From Bacillota bacterium (GTDB lineage: Bacteria > Bacillota > Clostridia > Acetivibrionales > DSM-1351): DNA of 64,000 nucleotides. The stretch lies in NCBI GenBank assembly GCA_023416275.1, contig JAEZIB010000161.1, positions 1 to 64,000 on the forward strand, in the 5' to 3' direction. The position numbers and the translations under genes are program-made. Under the pieces are notes generated by a model. It saw only the letters and a program-made list of their open reading frames with translations. It was not told the DNA's origin and did not search any database. Shown piece by piece: positions 33,659 through 42,853 of this stretch. The number at the start of each line of letters is the position of its first letter. The stretch's first letter is position 1.

Positions 33659-34528
33659 TTAAAGGGTGTTTTTGCGCATTACTTCATAAAAGTGCTTTGG
33701 GGTCATTCCGTATTGAGCTTTAAAGGCCCTGAAAAAGTTAGAATAATCCCCAAAGCCACATTGTTCATAAACAGAAATAATTGGTAATCCATTTAGAATA
33801 AGATATTTAGCTTGAATTAATTTTTTCTGAACAATATATTTATGCAATGTTGTACCTGAGTACTTTTTAAATTCCCGTAAAAGATGGTACTTGCTTAAAT
33901 AAAATTGCTCCGAAAGTTTATCAATTGTGATTTCTTCATCTATATGGTTATTTATATAAAGGATAATTTCATCTATCAAATTATTTGTTTTAATGTCTAC
34001 GTCAAGCTTATTGTTATTATTGTAAAGAAGCATGTTCATATTGACTAAAAGCTCAATAATATATGCCTTATAAAGTAGGTCACTTCCTATACCTTGATAA
34101 TTTTCAAATGCAATGATTTTTTGCAGAATTGACTTAATATTTTGCTGCATTTCAAAGCTTACTCTTACTACTGCTTCTTTATTAGGGTCTTCAAAGCATT
34201 TAGCAAGATTAGTCTCATCTGTAGATAAGTTCTTTAAAAATGATTTGTTTATCCAAAGTACAATTCTTTCATAAGGGACTTTATGGCTATTAATAATTGC
34301 CTGATGCAGTTCTGTGGAATTGATGAGGATAATATCTCCTGGTTTTAGGGAATAGGTTTTTCCTTCCGTCAAATAGGTTACATCTCCAGATATGAAGAAA
34401 TAACATTCAAAAAAATCGTGGTGGTGAAGGTTTACATGCTCAATATATGTATCTGAATAATGAAATATCTCGTAGTCCTTAGAAAGCATATACTGTCGAG
34501 TCTGATAGCTATGATGCTTCTTTTTCAT
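33659..34528 (-). CDS. AraC family regulator of the glucuronate genes
   Basis: 289 aa. N-terminal cupin-like sensor domain (HVNLHHHDFFECYFFISG, then LKPGDIILINSTELHQ), and a C-terminal pair of helix-turn-helix motifs (ITIDKLSEQFYLSKYHLLRE and the terminal GFGDYSNFFRAFKAQYGMTP). It is divergent from uxaC across a 262-base gap, so it probably senses a uronate intermediate and controls that operon. A second, membrane-bound AraC protein serves the transporter half. Confidence 0.88.
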   Translation of the reverse strand: MKKKHHSYQTRQYMLSKDYEIFHYSDTYIEHVNLHHHDFFECYFFISGDVTYLTEGKTYSLKPGDIILINSTELHQAIINSHKVPYERIVLWINKSFLKNLSTDETNLAKCFEDPNKEAVVRVSFEMQQNIKSILQKIIAFENYQGIGSDLLYKAYIIELLVNMNMLLYNNNNKLDVDIKTNNLIDEIILYINNHIDEEITIDKLSEQFYLSKYHLLREFKKYSGTTLHKYIVQKKLIQAKYLILNGLPIISVYEQCGFGDYSNFFRAFKAQYGMTPKHFYEVMRKNTL

Positions 34529-34790
34529 TTATAGGCGGCCTTCTTTCTGCATGTTATGACGAAAAAATGGAATTATAATATAGAACTTACTAAGTTAATT
34601 AGGTCTGATACCCCTGTCTTTAAAGTCTAGCTACAAAATAATTTTTTCATACTGTTCGGGAACATTTTATCACAGCAATTTTTGCAAGTCAAATAGCAAT
34701 ATGAACAATATTAGATTAACTAAATTATTAGTATACTTTATATTAAGTAGTTCTTATTTTTATTATTCTTGTTAAGCTGGAGGTATTACA
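34529..34790. promoter_or_regulatory. divergent promoter region, AraC gene and uxaC
   Basis: 262 bases between divergent genes; it must hold both promoters. TATACT near 34733 before uxaC is a candidate -10. CTGGAGG lies 6 bases before the TTG start of uxaC. I cannot define the AraC operator. Confidence 0.5.
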
Positions 34791-36188
34791 TTGCTGGATG
34801 ATTATTTTATACTAAGTGGCAAAAATTCCAGGGCAATATATGACAAATTTGCAAAAAATGCTCCTGTTTATGACTTTCATTGTCATCTTTCTGCAAAAGA
34901 TATTTATGAAGATAAACAATTTGAGGATATAGCATCTCTATGGCTTGGATACGACCATTATAAATGGAGAGCAATGAGATATGCAGGGGTGCCTGAAGAA
35001 TTCATTACAGGTAATCAAGATGGATTAGCAAAGTTTAAAAGGTGGGCAAAGACTTGTGAAAGACTAATAGGAAGTCCTCTTTACCACTGGGCTAATATGG
35101 AGCTTAAAGCTTATTTTGGAGTTAATAAGTTTTTAAAAGAAAGCAATGCAGAGAGCTTATTTGATTTTTGCAATGATAAGATTAAGTCAGATAAATTATC
35201 TCCTGTGAAAATGATAGAAAATTCAAAGGTTAAGTTGATTTGCACAACAGATGATCCAACTGATAGCCTTGAATATCATAGACTAATAAAAACAGAAGGT
35301 ATAAATACCTTCAAAGTTCTTCCAACATTTAGACCTGATAAGGCATTGGATATTTTAAAGGGAGATTTTACTGAATATATAGAAAGGCTGTCAAAAAGCA
35401 GCAAGCTAAAAATTGAGACATATGAAGATATGCTAAATGCTTTAAAGAATAGAATTCAATATTTTAAGCAAATAGGTTGTCTATTGTCGGACCATTCCTT
35501 GGAAAGCATGTCTTACTATAGTACAAATGCTGCAGAGGTCGAAAATATATTCTCTAGTAGACTCCAAGGTAAAAAAATATCAATTGAAGAGGCAGAGAAA
35601 TATAGAGTATTTACTCTTAAATTTTTAGCCAGGGAGTATAGAAATGCTGGGCTTGTAATGCAGCTTCACATAGGAGCTCTTAGGAATACAAACGAAGCCA
35701 TGTTTAACAGAATTGGTGCGGATACTGGCTTTGACATAATGAATGATTTTTCAATAGCAGAGCCTTTAGTAAGAATACTTAATGACATGGACAGCTCAAA
35801 GGGGTTGCCAAAGACAATATTGTATTCACTTAATGCTAAGGACAACCTTGTGCTTTCAACGCTGTGTCACTGTTACACTGAGGATGGAATGCCAGGTAAG
35901 GTTCAATTTGGCGCGGCATGGTGGTTCAATGATCATAAGGATGGGATTAGTTCACATATGAGGTCAATTGCAAATCAAGGTATGCTGGCATATTTTGTTG
36001 GTATGTTGACAGATTCTAGGAGCTTTCTCTCATACGTAAGACATGATTACTTCAGGAGAATTCTTTGTAGTTTTATTGGTGAGCTTGTAGATAATGGTGA
36101 ATTTGAAAATGATGAGAGGATACTTATGGAATTGGTTGAGGGTATCTGTTATAAAAATATAGAAGAATATTTGGGCATGGATGAGTAA
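34791..36188 (+). CDS. uxaC: glucuronate isomerase
   Basis: 465 aa, normal length. TTG start with CTGGAGG upstream. Family blocks: YDFHCHLSAKDI (metal-binding His pair), WLGYDHYKWRAMRYAGVPE, CTTDDPTDSLEYH, LSDHSLE, MQLHIGALRNTN and QFGAAWWFNDHKDG. It isomerises D-glucuronate to D-fructuronate, the first intracellular step after the alpha-glucuronidase. It is the first gene of the catabolic cluster. Confidence 0.95.
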   Translation: MLDDYFILSGKNSRAIYDKFAKNAPVYDFHCHLSAKDIYEDKQFEDIASLWLGYDHYKWRAMRYAGVPEEFITGNQDGLAKFKRWAKTCERLIGSPLYHWANMELKAYFGVNKFLKESNAESLFDFCNDKIKSDKLSPVKMIENSKVKLICTTDDPTDSLEYHRLIKTEGINTFKVLPTFRPDKALDILKGDFTEYIERLSKSSKLKIETYEDMLNALKNRIQYFKQIGCLLSDHSLESMSYYSTNAAEVENIFSSRLQGKKISIEEAEKYRVFTLKFLAREYRNAGLVMQLHIGALRNTNEAMFNRIGADTGFDIMNDFSIAEPLVRILNDMDSSKGLPKTILYSLNAKDNLVLSTLCHCYTEDGMPGKVQFGAAWWFNDHKDGISSHMRSIANQGMLAYFVGMLTDSRSFLSYVRHDYFRRILCSFIGELVDNGEFENDERILMELVEGICYKNIEEYLGMDE

Positions 36189-36388
36189 GGTTAAGAAAAA
36201 TAATTGAAGAATTGAGTTAAACTGCAATGCAATAGAGTTTTATTTTATTACTAAACTGTCGGTTAAATTTTAGAATTTAAATCCCTGCAATATGTAAGGT
36301 TTTTCAATATACAAATTAATTTTGAGATAAACCACTGATAATAGACATTTTAAATATAGGATTTAAAATTTTTTAGGAGGAAATAGAA

Positions 36389-37363
36389 ATGAATGAAATA
36401 CTAAAGAAAATTTCTTTGATTGGGATAGTACCAGTTGTAAAGATTAATGATGCTGAAAAGGCAGTACCGCTTGCGAAGGCGTTAAGTGATGGTGGTATTC
36501 CCACAGCAGAAATAACCTTCAGAACTGAGCAGGCAGAGGAAGCTATAGCCCGTATCACAAAGGAAGTGCCTGACATGCTTGTTGGTGCAGGGACGGTTTT
36601 AACTACAGAACAGGCTGACCGTGCAATTAATGCAGGAGCGAAGTTCATTGTAAGTCCGGGTTTAAATCCAAGGGTAGTGGAACACTGCATAAAAAAGGGG
36701 GTTCCTATAACTCCAGGTTGTTCAAATCCCAGTGACATTGAGCAGGCTATTGAGTTTGGATTAGACGTAGTCAAGTTTTTTCCGGCAGAGGCATTAGGTG
36801 GAGTTAAAATGCTAAAAGCACTTTCAGGGCCATATGGCAATATAAGCTTTATGCCAACAGGAGGGATTGATGCAAATAACATTAAAGACTACCTTTCCTT
36901 CTCAAAGGTTATTGCCTGTGGTGGAAGCTGGATGGTACCTGAAAATTTAATTAAACAAGGGAATTTTGAAAAAATAACTATTCTTGCACGAGAAGCAATA
37001 GAGAGCATACTTGGCTTCAAAATTTCGCATGTGGGTATTAATTGTGAAAACGAGGAACAGGCAGGTGGAGTTGCAGCAAGCTTTTCAAAATTGCTGAACT
37101 TTGACCTTTATAACGGAAGCTCGTCAATATTCGCAGGAAATTCTGCTGGGAATATTATTGAAGTTATGAAAACACCATATAAGGGTAAACACGGACATAT
37201 TGCAATTAAAACAAATTATATAGACAGAGCAGTTAATTACATTACTAATAAAGGCTATAAATTTGACCAATCGACGGCAAAGTATGATTCGAATAGTAAA
37301 TTGCAGGCCATTTATCTTGAAACTGAAGTGGGTGGCTTTGCAATACATTTAGTACAGCAATAA
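36389..37363 (+). CDS. KDPG aldolase fused to a VOC-like domain
   Basis: 324 aa, over 100 longer than normal Eda. Residues 1-210 are the class I aldolase: GIVPVVKI, AEITFRT (catalytic Glu), VGAGTVLT, SPGLNP, DVVKFFPAE (Schiff-base Lys) and MPTGGI. Residues about 215-324 (KISHVGINCENEEQAGGVAA...GGFAIHLVQQ) look like a glyoxalase/VOC domain. The aldolase splits KDPG to pyruvate and glyceraldehyde 3-phosphate, the last step here. The role of the extra domain is unknown; detoxifying or sensing a side product is speculation. AGGAGG precedes the ATG. Confidence 0.92.
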   Translation: MNEILKKISLIGIVPVVKINDAEKAVPLAKALSDGGIPTAEITFRTEQAEEAIARITKEVPDMLVGAGTVLTTEQADRAINAGAKFIVSPGLNPRVVEHCIKKGVPITPGCSNPSDIEQAIEFGLDVVKFFPAEALGGVKMLKALSGPYGNISFMPTGGIDANNIKDYLSFSKVIACGGSWMVPENLIKQGNFEKITILAREAIESILGFKISHVGINCENEEQAGGVAASFSKLLNFDLYNGSSSIFAGNSAGNIIEVMKTPYKGKHGHIAIKTNYIDRAVNYITNKGYKFDQSTAKYDSNSKLQAIYLETEVGGFAIHLVQQ

Positions 37364-37474
37364 TAAATATATAAATTAGGGAAGAACTTTTATGTGCGAA
37401 AGTTGATTATTGTTTTTATATTTAAAACACATGTAGTATTTTATGCAAACTAGTGTAAAGGATGGTAGAAGACA

Positions 37475-38497
37475 ATGAAAAAAGTAGTAACTTTTGGTGA
37501 ATTAATGTTAAGGTTGGCACCTAACGGATATTTACGGTTTGTACAGGCTGACTCTTTTGAGGCAACTTATGGTGGTGGAGAGGCAAATGTAGCAGTTTCT
37601 CTTTCCAATTTCGGGATGGCTACCAAGTTTATTACAAAGCTTCCGGCACATGAGATTGGACAGGCGGCTGTAAATTCAATAAGAAAATATGGAGTTGATA
37701 CATCAGGTATAGCTAGAGGGGGAGCAAGAGTAGGTATATATTATTTGGAAAAGGGTGCGTCACAAAGACCTTCAAAAGTTATATATGATAGGGCATTTTC
37801 CGCAATAGCATTAGCTGAACCTGAGGATTTTGACTGGGATGAGATATTCAAGGATGTAGAGTGGTTCCACTTTACAGGAATAACACCAGCCCTTAGCGAT
37901 GGTGTGGCGGATATTTGCCTTGAAGCTTGTAAGAAGGCTAAAGAAAAAGGAATAAGGGTAAGTTTTGATCTTAATTACAGAAAAAATCTTTGGTCATCAG
38001 ATAAGGCGCAAGAGGTTATTACAAAGTTAACGCCATATATAGATGTTTGTATTGCCAATGAAGAGGATGCTGAAAAGGTATTTGGCATAAAGGCAAACAA
38101 TACAGACATTACAGGCGGAAAAATAAGCTATGACGGTTATAAGCAGGTTGCAGAAAAACTAGTTCAGAAATATGGCTTCAAGATGGTGGCTACTACCTTG
38201 AGAGAGAGCATATCAGCAAGTGACAACAATTGGTCTGCAATGCTTTATGACGGCAAGGAATTTTATTTTTCAAAGAAATACAATGTTCATATTGTAGATA
38301 GAGTTGGAGGAGGAGATTCCTTTGGAGCAGGTTTGATTTATTCTCAACTAAATAATTTTTCTCAACAGGAAGCAATAGAGTTTGCAGTTGCAGCCAGCTG
38401 TTTAAAGCATACCATTGAAGGGGATTTCAACCTTATGTCAGTAGCAGAGGTCAAGGCTCTTGCAGGTGGAGATGCTTCGGGCAGAGTACAAAGGTAG
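37475..38497 (+). CDS. kdgK: 2-keto-3-deoxygluconate kinase (PfkB family)
   Basis: 340 aa. PfkB/ribokinase pattern: TFGELMLRLAP and YGGGEANVAVSL at the N-terminus, FDLNYRKNLW, and the C-terminal DRVGGGDSFGAGLIYS with the catalytic Asp. It phosphorylates KDG to KDPG between the dehydratase (UxuA) and the aldolase. It is in tandem with the aldolase gene. The substrate follows from the operon context. Confidence 0.9.
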   Translation: MKKVVTFGELMLRLAPNGYLRFVQADSFEATYGGGEANVAVSLSNFGMATKFITKLPAHEIGQAAVNSIRKYGVDTSGIARGGARVGIYYLEKGASQRPSKVIYDRAFSAIALAEPEDFDWDEIFKDVEWFHFTGITPALSDGVADICLEACKKAKEKGIRVSFDLNYRKNLWSSDKAQEVITKLTPYIDVCIANEEDAEKVFGIKANNTDITGGKISYDGYKQVAEKLVQKYGFKMVATTLRESISASDNNWSAMLYDGKEFYFSKKYNVHIVDRVGGGDSFGAGLIYSQLNNFSQQEAIEFAVAASCLKHTIEGDFNLMSVAEVKALAGGDASGRVQR

Positions 38498-38725
38498 CAG
38501 GAATAGTATGGAACGGAAATGTTTATGTTGAATTTTGCAGCAGTTAGAGGAGCTAGTTAAAAGTAATATGTCTGGATTAAAAGTGAATATTGAACCTATA
38601 AGCTATATTTTCTATAATTGTGTGAAGTCATTATATATTAATCAATTTTTGCAGCTTAAATTTCAGGCACAGATAGATTTTTTATGTGCGAAGCTTGAAT
38701 ACATTATTAAAAAGGATATGAAAAA

Positions 38726-39817
38726 ATGGGAAAATACTCTTTGTGTAGTACATACTTTAACTCTTTACCTGAAGGCTGGGTAAATAACGGATTTATTATC
38801 AATAAAGGATTACAGAGTTCAGCTTGCGGAGGGATAAATACAACTGCATACTGGGATATATATTCAACCTTGGATGCTCATATTGTAAGAGCGAGAATAA
38901 GGATTGCAGATAAAAAATCATCTTTTGCTTTATTCAAAAAATATCACGTTCAAGGTGGAATAGGCGTTATAGACTGTGGAAGGAAGCAGCTGAGCCTATA
39001 TAAGCCGTGGTTAGGAGAGGGAATGCCTGAAATGGTAACAAGCTCCCCTATTACAATAGAAATAGTAGAAAACAGAGAATACCTAGTCAGCTACGAAAAA
39101 GAAAATGGAAGCTTTCATAGATTGAAGATAACAGATACGGTTACAGGTAAAAGCAATGAAGTGACCTATCTTAACAGTAATCATCCTTTCGGAGATTATG
39201 CCGGAAAGCAATGGGGAGCACCTGGAGTAATGTTTTTGAGCGGGAATATACTTGTTAAAAAGTTTGAATTTATTTCGGAGGCAGCTCAAGATAGCAAAAT
39301 TATGATATTTGGTGACAGCATTATAGAAGGACATGGAATGGACAATAACAGAGCTACTTACCACGACAGATGCAGTGCTAAGGTACGTGATGCAGTAAAG
39401 GGCAGCTGTGTTATTTGTGGAAGAGGAAGCGGAGATAGCGCAGATTTACTGAATAGAATGGATTTTGCTTTAGAGAGGTTTAATCCTAAATATGTGGTTG
39501 TGAGTATTGGAACGAATGACACTGACATAGTTGTATGGAAAGAAAATATTGAAAAAGCAGTTTTGAAAATCAGATATAAGGGTGCTGAGCCTATAATATG
39601 CGTACCTCCAGTTGGTGGTGTATTAATTCCACAAATAGCAGAATACCTTACAGACAAGGATTATACCGTTGTAAGAATGGATTATGCAACAAGCGTTGAT
39701 CATGATGGTATTACTCAGGACACGACCTTGTTTTTAGATTCGTTGCATCCCAATGCTTTCGGAAATCAAAGAATGTATAATCAGCTTTTGATAGATGCAC
39801 CTGAAATTTTTGAATAG
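38726..39817 (+). CDS. SGNH/GDSL hydrolase with N-terminal beta domain, likely esterase
   Basis: 363 aa. Residues about 1-185 look like a beta-sandwich (concanavalin-like) domain. Residues 190-363 form the SGNH hydrolase: IFGDSIIEG (nucleophile Ser), GRGSGDSADLL (Gly), SIGTNDTD (Asn) and DSLHPN (Asp/His). There is no signal peptide, so it acts in the cytosol, most simply by removing acetyl groups from imported xylan fragments. The substrate is inferred from the cluster. The start is backed by AAAGGA 9 bases upstream. Confidence 0.8.
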   Translation: MGKYSLCSTYFNSLPEGWVNNGFIINKGLQSSACGGINTTAYWDIYSTLDAHIVRARIRIADKKSSFALFKKYHVQGGIGVIDCGRKQLSLYKPWLGEGMPEMVTSSPITIEIVENREYLVSYEKENGSFHRLKITDTVTGKSNEVTYLNSNHPFGDYAGKQWGAPGVMFLSGNILVKKFEFISEAAQDSKIMIFGDSIIEGHGMDNNRATYHDRCSAKVRDAVKGSCVICGRGSGDSADLLNRMDFALERFNPKYVVVSIGTNDTDIVVWKENIEKAVLKIRYKGAEPIICVPPVGGVLIPQIAEYLTDKDYTVVRMDYATSVDHDGITQDTTLFLDSLHPNAFGNQRMYNQLLIDAPEIFE

Positions 39818-40044
39818 AATATCAAATATAGTACTCAAACTCCGACGTAAGAAATCTACTGGCGCGGTAGAATTATTAAATGGCTTGTTTTCAGGAAACT
39901 AACTTATTTTATGAAATTATTGAACTTTTCATTTGATATTGTTACCACACCTATATTACTAGGCTTTATGCAGTATATTTAACTGCGATATTTGAGTAAA
40001 GTAGTAATGCCGTTATTAAAATGTTTATGTGAGGATAATAAATC

Positions 40045-41658
40045 ATGAAACTAAATAAAAATGATATAAGTAGCTTAGAGCTATGGAAAAATACTGGTGT
40101 TGAAATGCCTAAATTTGATTATCAGCAGATGGTATCAAAATCTTTTGATAAGCCTACTTGGGTGCATTTTGGAGCAGGCAATATTTTTAGAGGCTTTATT
40201 GCAAATCTACAGCACATGCTATTAGATTCGGGTAAAGCAGATACTGGGATAATTGCTGTAGAAACATATGATTTCGAAATTATAGACAGAATATATAAAC
40301 CATATGATAATTTAAGCCTATTAGTACATATGAATTCAGATGGAAGCCTTGATAATAAAGTGGTTGCAAGCATTTCAGAGAGTTTGGTCGGTGATATATC
40401 AAGGGAACAGGACTGGAAAAGGTTAAAGGAAATATTCTGCAAACCCTCTTTGCAAATGGTTAGCTTTACTATTACAGAAAAGGGATATTCCTTAACAGGG
40501 ACATCGGGTGATTATTTGCCTGATGTAAAGCACGATATTGAAAATGGCTTTAAAGAGCCTAAAAATTTAATTTCAAAGATATGCTCACTGCTTTTTGAAA
40601 GATTTTCATGTGGAGAGCTACCTATTGCTATGGTTAGCATGGACAATTGTTCTCATAATGGGGAGATTCTCCAGAAGGCAATATTGGATATAGCCAAGTG
40701 CTGGATTAATAAAGGATTTATTGACAATAAGTTTTTAGAGTATCTTAATGATACATCGAAGGTGTCTTTTCCATGGTCAATGATTGATAAAATTACACCT
40801 AGACCATCAGAAACAGTTTGTAATGAATTATTAAAGCTTGGTATAGAGGATATTGAGATAGTTAAGACAAGCAAAAATACATTTATATCACAGTTTGTTA
40901 ATGCTGAAAAGCCTCAATATCTGGTTATTGAAGAGCATTTTCCAAATGGTCGCATGAAGCTGGAAGAGGCAGGAGTAATGTTTACAGACAGGGAAACTGT
41001 TGAGAGAGTAGAAAGAATGAAAGTAACTACCTGTTTAAATCCATTACATACTGCGCTGGCTATTTTCGGAAATCTTCTTGGCTACAAGCTTATTGCAGAT
41101 GAAATGAAAAACCCGCTACTTAAGAAGCTTGTTGAAAAAATAGGCTATGATGAGGGAATGCCTGTAGTTGTTAATCCGGGAATATTAGAGCCAGTTGCTT
41201 TTATTAAAGAAGTTATTGAAGAAAGGCTTCCAAACCCTTATATACCTGATACACCACAGAGAATTGCATGTGATACATCCCAAAAAATTCCTGTAAGGTT
41301 TGGAGAAACATTGAAAACATATTGCAAGCATTCAACCTTAGATGTAAAAAGCTTAACATATATTCCTTTAACAATAGCAGCTTGGTGCAGGTACTTGATG
41401 GGAATAAACGATAATGGTGATTTAATGGAATTAAGCCCCGATCCAATGCTTGATGAACTAAAGGAACATGTTAAGGGAATTGAATTGGGAAAGGTAGAAT
41501 CAGTTGGCAATAAGCTAAGGCCAATATTATCAAATAACAGAATATTTGGCTGTAATCTTTATGATATTGGAATTGGAGTTAAGGTTGAGAATTACTTAAA
41601 AGAAATGATTGCAGGAAAAAATGCTGTAAAAATAGTTTTGGAAAGATATGTAGGTTAA
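40045..41658 (+). CDS. uxuB: fructuronate reductase (mannitol dehydrogenase family)
   Basis: 537 aa, polyol-specific long-chain dehydrogenase: VHFGAGNIFRGFIA (cofactor loop), SFTITEKGYSL, VSMDNCSHNGE and KVTTCLNPLHTALAIFGNLL (catalytic region). It reduces D-fructuronate to D-mannonate with NADH, between UxaC and UxuA. Its place immediately before uxuA (30-base gap) supports fructuronate over other polyols. Confidence 0.9.
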   Translation: MKLNKNDISSLELWKNTGVEMPKFDYQQMVSKSFDKPTWVHFGAGNIFRGFIANLQHMLLDSGKADTGIIAVETYDFEIIDRIYKPYDNLSLLVHMNSDGSLDNKVVASISESLVGDISREQDWKRLKEIFCKPSLQMVSFTITEKGYSLTGTSGDYLPDVKHDIENGFKEPKNLISKICSLLFERFSCGELPIAMVSMDNCSHNGEILQKAILDIAKCWINKGFIDNKFLEYLNDTSKVSFPWSMIDKITPRPSETVCNELLKLGIEDIEIVKTSKNTFISQFVNAEKPQYLVIEEHFPNGRMKLEEAGVMFTDRETVERVERMKVTTCLNPLHTALAIFGNLLGYKLIADEMKNPLLKKLVEKIGYDEGMPVVVNPGILEPVAFIKEVIEERLPNPYIPDTPQRIACDTSQKIPVRFGETLKTYCKHSTLDVKSLTYIPLTIAAWCRYLMGINDNGDLMELSPDPMLDELKEHVKGIELGKVESVGNKLRPILSNNRIFGCNLYDIGIGVKVENYLKEMIAGKNAVKIVLERYVG

Positions 41659-41688
41659 AATACCCCGATTAAAAGGAGATGATATTCG

Positions 41689-42765
41689 TTGAAGATGACA
41701 TTTAGGTGGTTTGGAGAAAAGGATGATAGTATTACGCTTGCGCAAATCAGGCAAATACCAGGTACTCCCGGAATAGTAGGGGCTTTATACGATGTGCCCG
41801 TTGGTGATGCTTGGACTTTAGAAAAAGTGCTAGAACTGAAAAATACTGTTGAAAATGCTGGATTGAAGCTTGAAGTTATTGAAAGTGTTAACATTCATGA
41901 AGATATTAAACTTGGACTTCCAACCAGAGACAAATATATTGAGAATTATAAGGAATCAATAAGGAATTTAGGAAAGATTGGAGTAAAAGTAATCTGCTAT
42001 AACTTCATGCCAGTATTTGATTGGCTCAGAACTGAACTTGCCATGAAGTTGGAGGATGGTTCTGAGGCTATGGCTTATGATAATAGCATAGTACAAAAGC
42101 TAGACCCTGTAAAAATGGTGGAAGATATGGCAACCAACTCAAACGGATTTGTCCTTCCGGGTTGGGAACCATATAGATTGAAGGAACTTAAGGATACACT
42201 TGAAAAATACAAAAATGTAGATGAAGAAAAGCTATTTGAAAACCTAAAATATTTCCTTGAGAGCATTATCCCAGTATGTGAAGAGGTTGATGTAAAAATG
42301 GCAATTCATCCTGATGATCCACCATGGTCACTTTTTGGTTTACCAAGGATAGTTACTAATAAAGAAAACCTTGATAGGCTTGTGAAGCTTGTTGATAGCC
42401 CATATAACGGGTTGACTCTGTGCAGTGGTTCCTTGGGTTCAAATCCTGAAAACAATATACCTGATTTAATAAGATATTTTGGGTCAATGGGAAGAATTCA
42501 CTTTGGGCATGTAAGAAACCTGAAGTTTGTAGCTGATAAAAAGTTCCATGAGTCATCACATCTATCCTCTGATGGTTCTTTTGATATGTTTGAAATTATG
42601 AAGGCATATCATGACATAGGCTTTGAGGGATATATTCGTCCTGATCATGGCAGAATGATATGGGGAGAAAAAGCAAGACCAGGTTATGGCTTATATGATA
42701 GGGCATTAGGCATTGCTTACTTAAATGGTTTGTGGGAAGCAATGGACAAGATGAAGAAGCAATAA
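41689..42765 (+). CDS. uxuA: mannonate dehydratase
   Basis: 358 aa. TTG start giving MKMTFRWFG, the common start of UxuA, with AAAAGGAG upstream. Other blocks: PGTPGIVGALYDVPVGDAW, VCYNFMP-like VICYNFMPVFDW, MAIHPDDPPW, LCSGSLGS, FGHVRNLK and RPDHGRMIW. It dehydrates D-mannonate to 2-keto-3-deoxygluconate with Mn/Fe. It follows uxuB in the operon. Confidence 0.95.
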   Translation: MKMTFRWFGEKDDSITLAQIRQIPGTPGIVGALYDVPVGDAWTLEKVLELKNTVENAGLKLEVIESVNIHEDIKLGLPTRDKYIENYKESIRNLGKIGVKVICYNFMPVFDWLRTELAMKLEDGSEAMAYDNSIVQKLDPVKMVEDMATNSNGFVLPGWEPYRLKELKDTLEKYKNVDEEKLFENLKYFLESIIPVCEEVDVKMAIHPDDPPWSLFGLPRIVTNKENLDRLVKLVDSPYNGLTLCSGSLGSNPENNIPDLIRYFGSMGRIHFGHVRNLKFVADKKFHESSHLSSDGSFDMFEIMKAYHDIGFEGYIRPDHGRMIWGEKARPGYGLYDRALGIAYLNGLWEAMDKMKKQ

Positions 42766-42853
42766 AGGTTGGTTAGTATTAGTGGTTTGATTATAAATTT
42801 AAAGGATTTTTTGGAAGTTTATTTGATGCAGTTTATACGTTGGAGGACTACTA

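Noticed and set aside
38535..38783. 82-aa frame between kdgK and the SGNH gene
   Set aside because: No convincing ribosome site, and its end overlaps the well-supported SGNH start in another frame.
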